A stretch of 64,000 nucleotides of DNA from Butyrivibrio proteoclasticus B316 (GCF_000145035.1 NC_014389.1:62001-126000); one strand, 5' to 3'. Shown: positions 49,463-58,390, counted from the stretch's first letter. Made by a program: numbers and translations. The notes: a model not told the origin generated them from the letters alone.

Positions 49463-50191
49463 TTAACGCAGTGCGTACACCTGATATACGCATCTGCAGG
49501 TAGTGCCGTTTAAAAGTTTATATTCTTTATCTATATGGTCATGCCCGTGGACCACAAGAGGAACCTTGTGCTTAAAGGCACACTCGGTAAGACCTTTGTA
49601 ACCCTGATGGACGATGTCCTTTGACTCCTTAGTGTATGGGCCGGCGTGAGAAATTATAACGTCGACATCCTTAAAATCCTTTACCATATCCAGAACCTCT
49701 CCCTGAGTGTGCATACAGTAGGATGGATTTGGCTTATATCTTGGGCACCCGTCAAAAACAGCTACATTAAGATTATCTATATAGATGGTGCCGCTTTTTA
49801 AATGGATAATGCGGTCTAAAACCTTTGACTTATAATCACCTTCGTACATGGTAACGGAATCATGGTTTCCAAGAACTGCAAATATCTGTATATCATCTGG
49901 GATGAGCCTTACAAGTCTTATAAGGTCAGCAGTCGTATTGTCACCAAGGAGAAATACCGCGCTGCATCCTGTAAAGTCGATGCCATCTAAAAGTTCATCA
50001 TTAAAACAGCCATGGGTATCTGATATGAATATCCAGTATGGAAGGTTTATATCCTTCTTATCTATATGGCCATATCTTTTAAGAAGGTTTTTCTGGAAGT
50101 TCTCTTTGTCTATGGTTATATCAGAGGACTGCATCTGGTCACCTAATTCATCATTCTTATTTTCAAAGAGCATTTTAAATAATGACCACAT
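49463..50191 (-). CDS. Calcineurin-like metallophosphoesterase
   Basis: 242 residues. Motifs in order: SDTHG (D-x-H), LLGDN, LGNHD, ISHAGPY and VVHGHDHID, the full metal-binding set of this superfamily. RBS GGAGGAAGTC. Such enzymes on mobile elements may act on phosphoproteins, nucleotides or nucleic-acid ends; substrate unknown. Confidence 0.85.
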   Translation of the reverse strand: MWSLFKMLFENKNDELGDQMQSSDITIDKENFQKNLLKRYGHIDKKDINLPYWIFISDTHGCFNDELLDGIDFTGCSAVFLLGDNTTADLIRLVRLIPDDIQIFAVLGNHDSVTMYEGDYKSKVLDRIIHLKSGTIYIDNLNVAVFDGCPRYKPNPSYCMHTQGEVLDMVKDFKDVDVIISHAGPYTKESKDIVHQGYKGLTECAFKHKVPLVVHGHDHIDKEYKLLNGTTCRCVYQVYALR

Positions 50192-50209
50192 GACTTCCTC
50201 CTGTAATAT

Positions 50210-50366
50210 CTAGTACATGCCAAGTCCCCATCTCATGATGATGACTATCAGGTATGCTATGAGCATTACGGCAATGCTGATCCTCGTTCTTTGCCTTCTT
50301 TTTTTCTCTATACCTTTTGCTTGTTATATATCTTTTGTAGTTTTCTGCAAATTCTTTTGCTGTCAT
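50210..50366 (-). pseudogene. Frameshifted small membrane-protein gene
   Basis: MTAKEFAENYKRYITSKRYR leads into a run of seven A. With one A removed the frame continues RRQRTRISIAVMLIAYLIVI (a transmembrane helix) and ends GMY-stop. As sequenced, the frame instead runs into non-membrane residues. Confidence 0.45.
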
Positions 50367-50682
50367 AAGTTATTTTTCAGTTCCTTTTTGCCATTTTTAT
50401 CCTGCCGTCTTGGCGAATAATTCCGGAACGCCTGCTGCCGCTTTTGTTTTGCTACAGCAGTGCATCCTGCAAAAATGCAAGTCCGGCATCATTCTTATTT
50501 ATCTATATATGGCAAATTAAAAATGGTAGTACATGCTAAAGACACATAGATGTAGATGACATACACATGTCCCTGCCAAATAATATTGTGGCGCATTTGA
50601 TTTTTAATTTTTGATGCAGATTTGTCATCGGACAAATAAGATGTTTTCTTCCGCACATTGCCCGCGCATATCTGTTGGCGCC

Positions 50683-50762
50683 GCCGTGCTACCCATTCGA
50701 AGTAAGGCTTGCGCCCGTTAAGGAGTGCTATCGCTCTTTTTAACGCTTACTTGATGTACTTT
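50683..50762 (+). repeat. Structured repeat, copy A
   Basis: Shares GCTACCCA, AGGCT-GCGC and GTGCTATCGCT-like words with 51790-51870. Its distal stem is CGTTAA...TTAACG around the GCTATCGC loop. Confidence 0.5.
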
Positions 50763-51789
50763 TAAAAAGAACATGTCTGCAGATTGGCGCTGCGGGTTTG
50801 CCATAAGGAAAGCAAGTGTACAAAAAGGGAATGGAGCTCTGCCGGAACGTATGCTACTTCCTTTATGGCATATCTGCCGGCCTTACTTACCTGTGTGCAG
50901 ATTTTTGATGATATATAGATATGCTACAGGACTTATCCGCGTTTTGTGCAGATAACTGCTGCCTTTTATGGCAGCAAGCGCTGTAGCATTTTCTGCACGG
51001 GTTCTTTAGGATACTACAAGGCCGGTATCCCTGCATGGCAGAATCTGTCTTATTTTCGGCTTATTTTTACCTGTAGCATGATGGATAAAGAAAAGAAATA
51101 AAAATGCGACAAGCTCAAACTACCGGAGGTGTAGACTATATGCGGATATACCGGCTGTTTGCCATGTAGCGTACATCCTCATGTAGGCAGCAGGTATGCG
51201 ACAACGCATATTTGCTTTAAGCCCTGTTATTTCCATGCCTTATCTCATTTTCTGCTTGTAGCAAAATTGTGGTAAAATATATACGAAGAACTATTTGTTT
51301 ACTACAAGGCATATCTTCCCTAAAGGCCAGTATACACTGCGTATCATCCTCATTTTGCTTGTAGCATTTTACCCATATCACGCCCAAATCTGCTGCAAGG
51401 CAAATTTACTATAAACGCAGACGTATCATAGCCATATGGGAAGTCTGCCATGTAGCATATATGTAATATTGGATGAAAAAGAGGCAAAAATAAGGAGCCT
51501 ACCGGAGGTGTAGATCCGCTCATATACAGGCTGTATGCAGGCAGCAGGCATATGCAAGGCGGGTATACACTATCGTATGCTTGCCGGATGGCGGATAATT
51601 CCCTGTGAGACATACTCTTTTGCTCGCTTCTTTGCCGCTCTTTGTGCAAAAGTGTACAAAAGGGGAACGAAAAGGACATAAAAGGGGCGTACTTACCGGA
51701 GCTTTGGCGTAGGTGTGGGCTGGGAGCTTACTGTTTAAAGGCCAAATACGCGCCAGTATATGCTTATGGGCAGCAGTTTACTGTATTGG

Positions 51790-51870
51790 CGTCGCTTAGC
51801 TACCCACCGAGGTGGAGGCTGGCGCAGTTTGAAGTAGCGCTATCGCTTATTTTCAAATCCTATTTTGGGT
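51790..51870 (+). repeat. Structured repeat, copy B
   Basis: Same order of words as copy A, but the distal stem is TTTGAA...TTCAAA and the proximal stem is CCACC-GA-GGTGG. The two stems differ in sequence while pairing is kept. Confidence 0.5.
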
Positions 51871-52294
51871 AAATGCAGTTTACTATAAGTCAGATTTACT
51901 ATAGCTTACTTTAATTTTACAGACCAAAAGCGCGCTTGTTGGTAATACTCAGTATGTTGTAGCGCAATTCCTGAATAAAATATCCTGGCCTGAAAATATG
52001 AGCCCGCATAAAAAGACGGTTTTGCCAAATTTCTGCATGTAGATATTTAGTCATATTCCTTATTAGGGAATTTTTCTTTCTGCACAGTTAAATTTTTCGG
52101 CATTTACTCCGCTGATTTTGGACGTCCAAACCTCCCATATTCATCATTTTGGCATTAAAATCCCCGAACTTGACATTTCAGAGGGTATATTTTAGAACTC
52201 AAACACGGATTCATTTACGTATGTACAAATTCCCTATTAAATATTTTTGATTGCTCCATAATAAAACCAGAGAGTTTTTCGAAAGGAGTTTTAT

Positions 52295-53191
52295 ATGGGC
52301 ACATCATTTTTACTGCTCCACCCTGTAAAATCCGAGGACGATTTTATCAAATACAAAGGCGGCAGGGAGCTGTACCAGCAGTGTATAGATAAGATAAATG
52401 CGTCGCCATACTACACGGATCATAACTTCCGCAAGAACGGAAATATGTGTATTCATATCTATATGCGCTGTAATTTTGAAAAGAAAGACAATATTGATTA
52501 CCAGAACTGGGTACAGGCGAATTTATCCTGGTGCGAAAGGACATTTGGGCTATATTCTAAAACAGATGTCGTACTTGCTACTCTCCCACACTTCAGTACT
52601 ACTCAGTACGAACATGATATTTTTGTAATTCCATTCGACCAGGAACAGAAGGTATCATATTACAGATTTTGCGGAAAGCTTGCTCAGCTTGCAGAACTTC
52701 AGAGAACTTATTCATCTGTCATGAAGATGCAGTTTGGCTTAACAAGAGAAAATGTCGGTGAAGTAAGAAGATCTTCTAAATCTGGTCTCTATAGGCCAAG
52801 TGACTATCCAGCAACTTTAGGAGCGCCGCCTGCCTACCAGGGTGATGCAGCTTTATTCGAGAAGCAGGTAAAAGATTATATAGTTCAGATGCAAAGATTT
52901 TATGAAGAGAAGCTTTCTAAGACACAGAAGGAAGCATCTGATACATTAAAGCTCGAGAATAAATACATAAAGAAGGAAAACACAAAATTAAACAGATACG
53001 TAGGTCCATATCTTGAATTTATACAAAAATATGGTGGCCTTAGTAAGGCGCAGCAGATGTTAAGGACATCGCAGTATTTCCAATATGCCGTACGTTCATA
53101 TCAGGAGCAGGGAAACAAAGACCTTGTACAACATGCGCTTGGAATAATCAAAGACGGACAACTTTATGCAAAAGAGCATCATATTGAATAA
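52295..53191 (+). CDS. Pre/MobV-like relaxase homologue lacking the HUH motif
   Basis: 298 residues. WCERTFGLYSKTDVVLATL followed by YEHDIFVIPF and later LAELQRTYSSVMKMQFGL parallels the RFGxxNVVSAVVHLDETTPHxHxxFVP ... LQxxFxxxVGxxxGL layout of Pre/MobV relaxases. Where the family has HxH, this protein has E-H-D. The C-terminal third is coiled coil. It may be a replication or DNA-binding derivative. RBS AAAGGAGTTTTAT; follows the repeat region directly. Confidence 0.5.
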   Translation: MGTSFLLLHPVKSEDDFIKYKGGRELYQQCIDKINASPYYTDHNFRKNGNMCIHIYMRCNFEKKDNIDYQNWVQANLSWCERTFGLYSKTDVVLATLPHFSTTQYEHDIFVIPFDQEQKVSYYRFCGKLAQLAELQRTYSSVMKMQFGLTRENVGEVRRSSKSGLYRPSDYPATLGAPPAYQGDAALFEKQVKDYIVQMQRFYEEKLSKTQKEASDTLKLENKYIKKENTKLNRYVGPYLEFIQKYGGLSKAQQMLRTSQYFQYAVRSYQEQGNKDLVQHALGIIKDGQLYAKEHHIE

Positions 53192-53233
53192 TTTTGTGCA
53201 GAAAATTATGGTTTTTCGTTAACGTGATAGTAT
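53192..53233 (+). promoter_or_regulatory. Activator-type promoter with palindrome at -41.5
   Basis: TTTTGTGCAGAAAA (53192-53205), then 26 nt after GTGCAG the -10 TAGTAT (53228-53233). Confidence 0.6.
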
Positions 53234-53299
53234 GACCTCAAAATGGAAGGCATGTAGAACCATAAATTATTAGTTGTTATATCAAACACAGAAAGGATT

Positions 53300-54118
53300 A
53301 TGACCAGTATGAGATACCTTGTATCAATGGACTATTTTGTTGCTAATAACCCGATAGAGACTCTCTCAGGTCAGACTGTAGATTTTATAACCACATCGGA
53401 CAGTACACCTAATACTGTTCTCATGTCAATTTTTCAAAGTGGGATAAAGCCAAACTTCATTTCGGCCGAAAGCGCCTCTAATGATTTTGGACTTGGTTTT
53501 ATACTAGGCACAATGCTTGCAGAAGATGATGTAACATTCATTACTGAAAAGCAGCTCGTTATCCCTGAAGTTAATGCATCACATAAACTTATCGTTCTGA
53601 TGGGAGATGGCAAAGAGATAGAGACTCCTGCAAAGAAAGCGGATGTTCCTGCCACTCCTTCTCCTTTAAAAGAAACACCTTCTAAGCCCAATCCGCCAGA
53701 GGCAAAGAAAGCGGTAGCTGAAACGCCTCAGGAAGAACCTAAAAAAGGGAAAGCGAATGCTCCTGAGCCTGCAGAAGCTCCAGTGGTTAAAGAGGAACCA
53801 AAGGCGACACTTACACAGAAAGAAGGCATTGATTATGTTGACTGCAAAGGTGAATACGATGCATTTCCAAAGAAAGTAAAAGAGGCTTTAGAAGCAAAAG
53901 GACTTATCGCTTTACTTGAAAAAGAAGGGTTTGATAAGGACTATGTGGCACACCAGATCATACTTGCTATAAAAATGTCTGCAGAGCCAGTCGCTTTTAA
54001 GATCCAACTTCGTTCATTTATCAATAATCATTCAGTAAGCGCCATGGTAACCACTGTAATGAGTAAATCAGAATTCTACAATCTCATGCATAATACGTAT
54101 GCTTTTAAGGACAACTGA
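53300..54118 (+). CDS. Hypothetical protein with a Pro/Lys/Glu linker
   Basis: 272 residues; start could instead be three codons on (MRYLVSMDYF, 53309), where spacing from AAAGGA is better. Residues 1-105 look globular, 108-175 are a low-complexity P/A/K/E linker (for example KETPSKPNPPEAKKA), 180-272 a second small domain. Two-domain layout typical of DNA-binding or partition adaptors, but no family is identified. Confidence 0.6.
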   Translation: MTSMRYLVSMDYFVANNPIETLSGQTVDFITTSDSTPNTVLMSIFQSGIKPNFISAESASNDFGLGFILGTMLAEDDVTFITEKQLVIPEVNASHKLIVLMGDGKEIETPAKKADVPATPSPLKETPSKPNPPEAKKAVAETPQEEPKKGKANAPEPAEAPVVKEEPKATLTQKEGIDYVDCKGEYDAFPKKVKEALEAKGLIALLEKEGFDKDYVAHQIILAIKMSAEPVAFKIQLRSFINNHSVSAMVTTVMSKSEFYNLMHNTYAFKDN

Positions 54119-54157
54119 TATGGATAATATTAGATAATCAAACTTAAGGGATAAAAA

Positions 54158-54200
54158 TAAGGAGTAGGGGTTGATTTTGCCAACCTTACTCCTTATTTAT
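54158..54200. terminator. Bidirectional terminator
   Basis: Arms AATAAGGAGTA and TACTCCTTATT between convergent genes. Confidence 0.8.
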
Positions 54201-54216
54201 TGATATTATTTTGAAG

Positions 54217-54627
54217 TCACATTTCTTTTAACACATCAAGAACATCCGACTCAATACGTGCATATTCTTCATCTATAAGGTTGTCAATGTATAGCTGAGC
54301 ATCCTCATTGCCCGTAAAATCATCAAAATCATTCCATCCGTCGACACCTGATATCTCCATGAGTTCACCCCCGTGACAATCTGCAATTCCACGCTTAATT
54401 ATTGTAAGAAAAATACGATTATCATTCTCGTACCATGAGCCAGTATTCTGCTCAATATCTATTTTGCCGAGATCAGGATCGTAGTAAATATCCTCATCAT
54501 AAGGTTCCTCATATCCCATCAGCTCGCGTATATGCTTTCTAATTAAGGAATCCCCTGCTTTAAAAGCATTGATAATCTCATCACGTTTCTTTGTGCCGTG
54601 TGTTTTATTTTCACTCATTTCACTCAT
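54217..54627 (-). CDS. Hypothetical acidic protein
   Basis: 136 residues, acidic (EEPYDEDIYYDPDLG), second gene after the HTH gene. Unknown. Confidence 0.55.
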   Translation of the reverse strand: MSEMSENKTHGTKKRDEIINAFKAGDSLIRKHIRELMGYEEPYDEDIYYDPDLGKIDIEQNTGSWYENDNRIFLTIIKRGIADCHGGELMEISGVDGWNDFDDFTGNEDAQLYIDNLIDEEYARIESDVLDVLKEM

Positions 54628-54633
54628 ATCCTC

Positions 54634-55020
54634 CTATAATTTGATCTCTTTTAAAACCAAAGCCGGATCGTAAAAGCCAAGACACTCCTGCATCATAAGG
54701 CGTGTGTACAATGGGCATTCATTAACTTTGCTGCACCAATTTTCCATTGTCCTATATGGGATATGAAATCTTTCTGCAAGTTTGCGCTGACTCATATTAG
54801 CACGAGCAGCAATTTCTTTAACACTTCTTTGTGTCGCATCATATATTTCACCAAGTAAATCCATACGCTCTGGCGGAATCGACTCATCTGCATTTGCAGC
54901 TTCATGCCATTTACCTGCGTCGTTCCCATACCATACAAGGCTATCGGACATGTCAGAGATATATGCTTCCCTACTTTCACTATCAAGCGCATTCGTAACA
55001 AGTAAATCGTAAATTATCAT
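54634..55020 (-). CDS. HTH protein of a plasmid regulator type
   Basis: 128 residues from MIIYDLLVTNALDSES (AGGAGG 11 nt upstream; a GTG four codons earlier is possible). The C-terminal half has a Cro-like helix-turn-helix, MSQRKLAERFHIPYRTMENW, followed by CPLYTRLMMQECLG. The same layout appears in the IS-borne HTH protein at 30833. Probable DNA-binding regulator. Confidence 0.65.
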   Translation of the reverse strand: MIIYDLLVTNALDSESREAYISDMSDSLVWYGNDAGKWHEAANADESIPPERMDLLGEIYDATQRSVKEIAARANMSQRKLAERFHIPYRTMENWCSKVNECPLYTRLMMQECLGFYDPALVLKEIKL

Positions 55021-55149
55021 AATGCGATTCACCTCCTATCCAAAAACATTATACCGCCGTTTCGGTGGCATTTTGAGATATAGTTTAACCTTCTACTCAA
55101 CCCTCAATTAGCTCCTTTAAACAATCTTTCCCTCAACAACTTTGAATGC

Positions 55150-55191
55150 TTTTGTGCAGAGAACGAAACGGTACGTACCTTTTGTTATAAT
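55150..55191 (+). promoter_or_regulatory. Activator-type promoter with palindrome at -41.5
   Basis: TTTTGTGCAGAGAA (55150-55163), then 26 nt after GTGCAG the -10 TATAAT (55186-55191). Confidence 0.6.
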
Positions 55192-55222
55192 ATCTCCATT
55201 CGTAAGAACATGAGGATAAAAT

Positions 55223-55810
55223 ATGGTAAAAAATAAAGACGAAGAAATAAATTCAATAATGCACACTATCAAGTTCAAGACCATGAACGGAGTTGAAACA
55301 TATGATGAGCAGGAAGCGGTTTTAAAGCTCATTGCCGAGGATATGTCCGACAGCGAATGGCAGATCTTTCTTAAATGTCATTATGGGAAAGAAGAAATAT
55401 TTAAAAAGAATGTTCCTGAGCTTTCCCCTTTTCCTGTAAAGGCAGCAGGCGACATGCTGCCCTATTTCACAGAATTACTAGAAAAGATTGAGCGCAGATG
55501 GGATGAAGAAATGTTTGTGGATCTGAAACTCATAGAGGAGATTCAGACCATTTGTGAGCATTATTACAGTACATCACAATTGATAATGGCAACTCTTGAA
55601 CAAGTTCCTGTGCATGACAAACAAAACAGTATAGAGCCGGGGATAATTGAATCTGGCAATATGCGACGCATAATGCCTTTGTGGATCAAGGGTAATAAAG
55701 CCACTATATCAAATCTGCAGGATGCTTTGAATTGCAATGAAATAAGCCAGATAGCATCTTGTTGCTTACAGTTATGGAGCTTAACTTTTGATATTAACTG
55801 GAAACAATGA
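55223..55810 (+). CDS. Hypothetical protein
   Basis: 195 residues, acidic and helical, starting MVKNKDEEINSIMHT. Upstream TGAGGATAAAAT serves as RBS. Divergent from the HTH gene. Unknown. Confidence 0.6.
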   Translation: MVKNKDEEINSIMHTIKFKTMNGVETYDEQEAVLKLIAEDMSDSEWQIFLKCHYGKEEIFKKNVPELSPFPVKAAGDMLPYFTELLEKIERRWDEEMFVDLKLIEEIQTICEHYYSTSQLIMATLEQVPVHDKQNSIEPGIIESGNMRRIMPLWIKGNKATISNLQDALNCNEISQIASCCLQLWSLTFDINWKQ

Positions 55811-55884
55811 ACTTATCATAAAAGTAAAAAGGGCTGTCGCATGCAATAAAGCGAATGCTTGATGTGGCGTTTGGTAAGTTTTCA

Positions 55885-56235
55885 AATATAGATGGCTTGA
55901 TTTTTATAGTAACCAAGGCTGGCAATACCAACATGCCTACTACCGGAATGAACTGAAAAGCATGGTATCATACAGTCTATGTCACGCAAGGATAATTGCT
56001 ATGATAATTGCATCATGGAGACATTTTTCGGGCGATTAAAGAATGAGATGTACTATGGCTATGAGTCTTGTTATGACTCATTTGAATCATTTAAGATGGC
56101 ATTAGAAAAATACATAGATTATTATAACAACAGAAGGATCCAATCAAAAACAAAATGGATGCCTTCTGTTAAATACAGGGAAGCATCCATGTGTTCCGCT
56201 TAACTTTTAACATGTGTCCAGGATTCTGGGTACAT
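55885..56235 (+). pseudogene. IS3-family (IS150-like) transposase fragment
   Basis: The frame FYSNQGWQYQHAYYRNELK shifts to KHGIIQSMSRKDNCYDNCIM, with the DDE glutamate in METFFGRLK and the YIDYYNNRRIQSK ending, stop at 56203. The element's right inverted repeat (TGTACCCAGAATCCTGGACA inward) follows to 56235. The N-terminal two thirds and left end are missing. Confidence 0.75.
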
Positions 56236-56266
56236 ATCAAGGTTAGGAGCGGTCTTTTTGCTACTT

Positions 56267-56440
56267 TTATTCTTTTGTATTTTGGTGTTCTGGGTCCACT
56301 CTCTTAAATTCCTTTAGTTCTTTCTGTGTCAGCGGTGGGTTGTCCGAATCGTATGCGGCTGAGCTCTTTACAGCTGCTTTTATTTCATTGAATTGCTCTG
56401 CTGTCAGTGCATTTATAACTTTTCTTATAATATATTCCAT
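56267..56440 (-). CDS. Orphan BrnA-like antitoxin fragment
   Basis: 57 residues: MEYIIRKVINALTAEQFNEI and YDSDNPPLTQKELKEFKRV. The second segment matches DEDNPILSREELAQFRRV of the BrnA at 43293, but the C-terminal DNA-binding part is missing. No toxin gene adjoins it. Confidence 0.5.
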   Translation of the reverse strand: MEYIIRKVINALTAEQFNEIKAAVKSSAAYDSDNPPLTQKELKEFKRVDPEHQNTKE

Positions 56441-56486
56441 ACAGCTACCTCTCTATAGATTTACCCTGGCCTCAATAACAACACTA

Positions 56487-57002
56487 TCACAGTTCTTTAT
56501 CAAAATCTATTTCATCCGGATTTTTCTTAAGCTTTTCTATCTGAGCCTGAATATCAGACATATTCTGTCCATCAACCGCAATAGTCTTTTCTACAACCTG
56601 TCTGAATGTTACTTTCGTTTCTGAATTAAATATTTGTTCGTGAGTAAGCCTCTTATGATGTTTTTCGGAATAAGCATCAGCCTCATCCAGTGCATCTTCT
56701 ATAGTTGCTCGAACATCCTTTAGAACGTCTGATGCAGGTTTTCCCTCGTCAGCTTTAGCTTGCGCAAGTCCCTGTGCCATCATCTCGTTAAATTCAGTTT
56801 TGCTCATTTCATCAATAGCTTTTGGTACAGTCCTGCTGTCTGTATCTGCCATAAAATCATCAGAGATATTGTTAATTCCCTCGAAATGCATCTTGGCATA
56901 GGGGTTTTTAACCGCATTGCTGAAATCAAACTCTTTATTGAGCTCATCAGCATATGGATTTGGTCTTGGATTCAAACTGTCAATATCGTATTCATCTCGC
57001 AT
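56487..57002 (-). CDS. Antitoxin-like composite protein
   Basis: 171 residues. FDFSNAVKNPYAK near 25-38 resembles the start of CopG/BrnA-type antitoxins. KTEFNEMMAQGLAQAKADEG near 68-88 followed by ASDVLKDVRATIE resembles RelB/DinJ C-termini. The last 60 residues match neither. It may be a fusion of antitoxin pieces; no toxin is adjacent. A frame is open 5' of the ATG (YEVLDELRNRHNDD) without a start. Confidence 0.5.
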   Translation of the reverse strand: MRDEYDIDSLNPRPNPYADELNKEFDFSNAVKNPYAKMHFEGINNISDDFMADTDSRTVPKAIDEMSKTEFNEMMAQGLAQAKADEGKPASDVLKDVRATIEDALDEADAYSEKHHKRLTHEQIFNSETKVTFRQVVEKTIAVDGQNMSDIQAQIEKLKKNPDEIDFDKEL

Positions 57003-57173
57003 ATCGTCATTATGCCTGTTCCTAAGTTCATCAAGAACCTCATACAGGTATCCTTTCTTTATTTTTGTCCCGGTATTCTAAACACCTTGACTTTATGCTA
57101 AGCGTGTGTTACTGGAGTACTCTCTTTGTTGTATAACAGTTATCAATAAATGATTATATCAAAAATGAGTAGT

Positions 57174-57208
57174 AAAAAGGATAGAATCTTATTTGGCCCT
57201 ATCCCTTA
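57174..57208 (-). terminator. Hairpin terminator of the mobilization gene
   Basis: Arms AAGGGATAG and CTATCCTT followed by TTTACTAC. Confidence 0.65.
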
Positions 57209-57269
57209 AAACGTTGTCAATTTGTTTATTCTTTAATACGTATATTTGCTTTTAAGCAATTCCTCGACA

Positions 57270-58289
57270 TTATATTTTGGTTTTTTCTTTGGAACTGTGT
57301 GGTAAAAGTCCTTTATCTATCCTGTTTTCCCTAGCAAGCCTCTTGGCTTTTCTATGGCCAGCTTCCTGTTCATATGCATCCATAGCCTGTTCAAGCTGAG
57401 ACTTAGTCTCTTCTAATTCCTTATCCTTATTCTGAAGCTGCATTTCTTGCTTTTGGATGAGCTTATTCTGAGCCCTATTTTCCTTTTTTAGACGTTCTAT
57501 TTCGGCGGCAAGTTCCATAGCATGTCTCTGACTTTCCTCAAGAGATTTCTGAAGAGACTTTTCTTCTTCGAGCTTTTGATCTGCAATAAACTGCTCTTTA
57601 TCACGATGGCCCTGAGAATTATCTCTTGGATCACGTTCTATCTCAATATCGTGTTCAAGGCAGATATCATACCATTTTTCGCGCATATAAGCGTCAAATG
57701 ACACCTTTGGATTATTAAGACGGTCAACTTTCTGTTCAGGATCGGGGCAATCAAATCCAAGGGCTTTTAAAGCCTGTACCTGAGATAAACATTCGTGGCC
57801 CTTTTCATCCACATAGTCATATACTTTCCGGATGTGGGCATGAGGAGTTTCCTCATCGGCGTGTATGGCATAGTCAAGGATATGTATGTTTGATGAGAAT
57901 TTCTCAAGTTCTTTGACATATTCTTTCACGCATGCTTCAAATACTCTAAGGTCTACCGTTTCATTCCTGTCCCCTATCTGAAGAATTGTTTCCTCAGGAG
58001 CGCTTTTCTTTGATTCTAGCACATTCTTCATTGTCCTGCATAGTTCTTTGTGTCTTCTATTGATCTTGATACGGTTACTTTCTTCGAGAGAAGCTTTGTA
58101 ATGTTCCTCATAATACTTTTTCTCTGCCTGAGCGAACGTAAGCTTTTCTTCCCCATAGCAGTGCCAGTATGTATTTAGATACTGCCTGTCTGCATCGATG
58201 TGGCCATCATTATCCGGGCTATTTATATCAAAGTCGCGATCATTGTGCTTGGCATAACCACTTCGCGAGTTTCTCATAGTAGCTCTCAT
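57270..58289 (-). CDS. Pre/MobV-family relaxase (mobilization protein)
   Basis: 339 residues. HUH motif in ADEETPHAHIRKVYDY (H150, H152). Upstream RINRRHKELCRTMKN-like and downstream NNPKVSFDAYMREKWYDICL segments fit the family; residues 235-320 are a long coiled coil. Such enzymes nick at oriT and allow mobilization by a helper conjugation system. No type IV secretion gene is visible, so the element would be mobilized rather than self-transmissible from this window. Confidence 0.75.
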   Translation of the reverse strand: MRATMRNSRSGYAKHNDRDFDINSPDNDGHIDADRQYLNTYWHCYGEEKLTFAQAEKKYYEEHYKASLEESNRIKINRRHKELCRTMKNVLESKKSAPEETILQIGDRNETVDLRVFEACVKEYVKELEKFSSNIHILDYAIHADEETPHAHIRKVYDYVDEKGHECLSQVQALKALGFDCPDPEQKVDRLNNPKVSFDAYMREKWYDICLEHDIEIERDPRDNSQGHRDKEQFIADQKLEEEKSLQKSLEESQRHAMELAAEIERLKKENRAQNKLIQKQEMQLQNKDKELEETKSQLEQAMDAYEQEAGHRKAKRLARENRIDKGLLPHSSKEKTKI

Positions 58290-58348
58290 CTGCTTTCCTC
58301 CTAAATTTTCATATATTTATTATGGTAAAGATAGATTTTTATAGAATA

Positions 58349-58390
58349 CTTTGTGCAGAAAAATTTTCCAGCTATATCTTGTACTATAAT
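58349..58390 (+). promoter_or_regulatory. Activator-type promoter with palindrome at -41.5
   Basis: CTTTGTGCAGAAAA (58349-58362), then 26 nt after GTGCAG the -10 TATAAT (58385-58390). It faces the pseudogene at 58465. Confidence 0.6.

Larger units (their letters stand above)
50420..52290. repeat. 1.9-kb non-coding, repeat-rich region
   Basis: No convincing gene. TGTAGC recurs at 50982, 51072, 51165, 51257, 51360 and 51451, spacing 90-103 bp. Longer similar blocks include CTACCGGAGGTGTAGA at about 51120 and 51500 (also CTTACCG..GGTGTA near 49405 and 51690), GGCAGCAGG at 51187 and 51540, and ACTACAAGGC at 51035 and 51301. Locally more GC-rich than flanking genes. May be a replication, partition or transfer locus. 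Confidence 0.55.

Noticed and set aside
49305..49493. 62-codon minus-strand ORF before the metallophosphoesterase
   Set aside because: No RBS, composition rich in S, R and L unlike neighbours, and it overlaps a short inverted-repeat region.
50340..50366. Programmed -1 frameshift at the A AAA AAG heptamer in the small membrane-protein gene
   Set aside because: The -1 frame does not lead to the transmembrane frame; a +1 shift (or one A fewer) is required, so decay or sequencing error is simpler.
50683..51870. Integron attC sites
   Set aside because: The structured repeats lack the GTTRRRY and RYYYAAC core sites, and no integrase or gene cassettes are present.
50773..51872. ORFs of 60-109 codons inside the repeat-rich region on both strands
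   Set aside because: They have no ribosome binding sites and repeat-driven odd composition, and overlap each other. I treat the region as non-coding.
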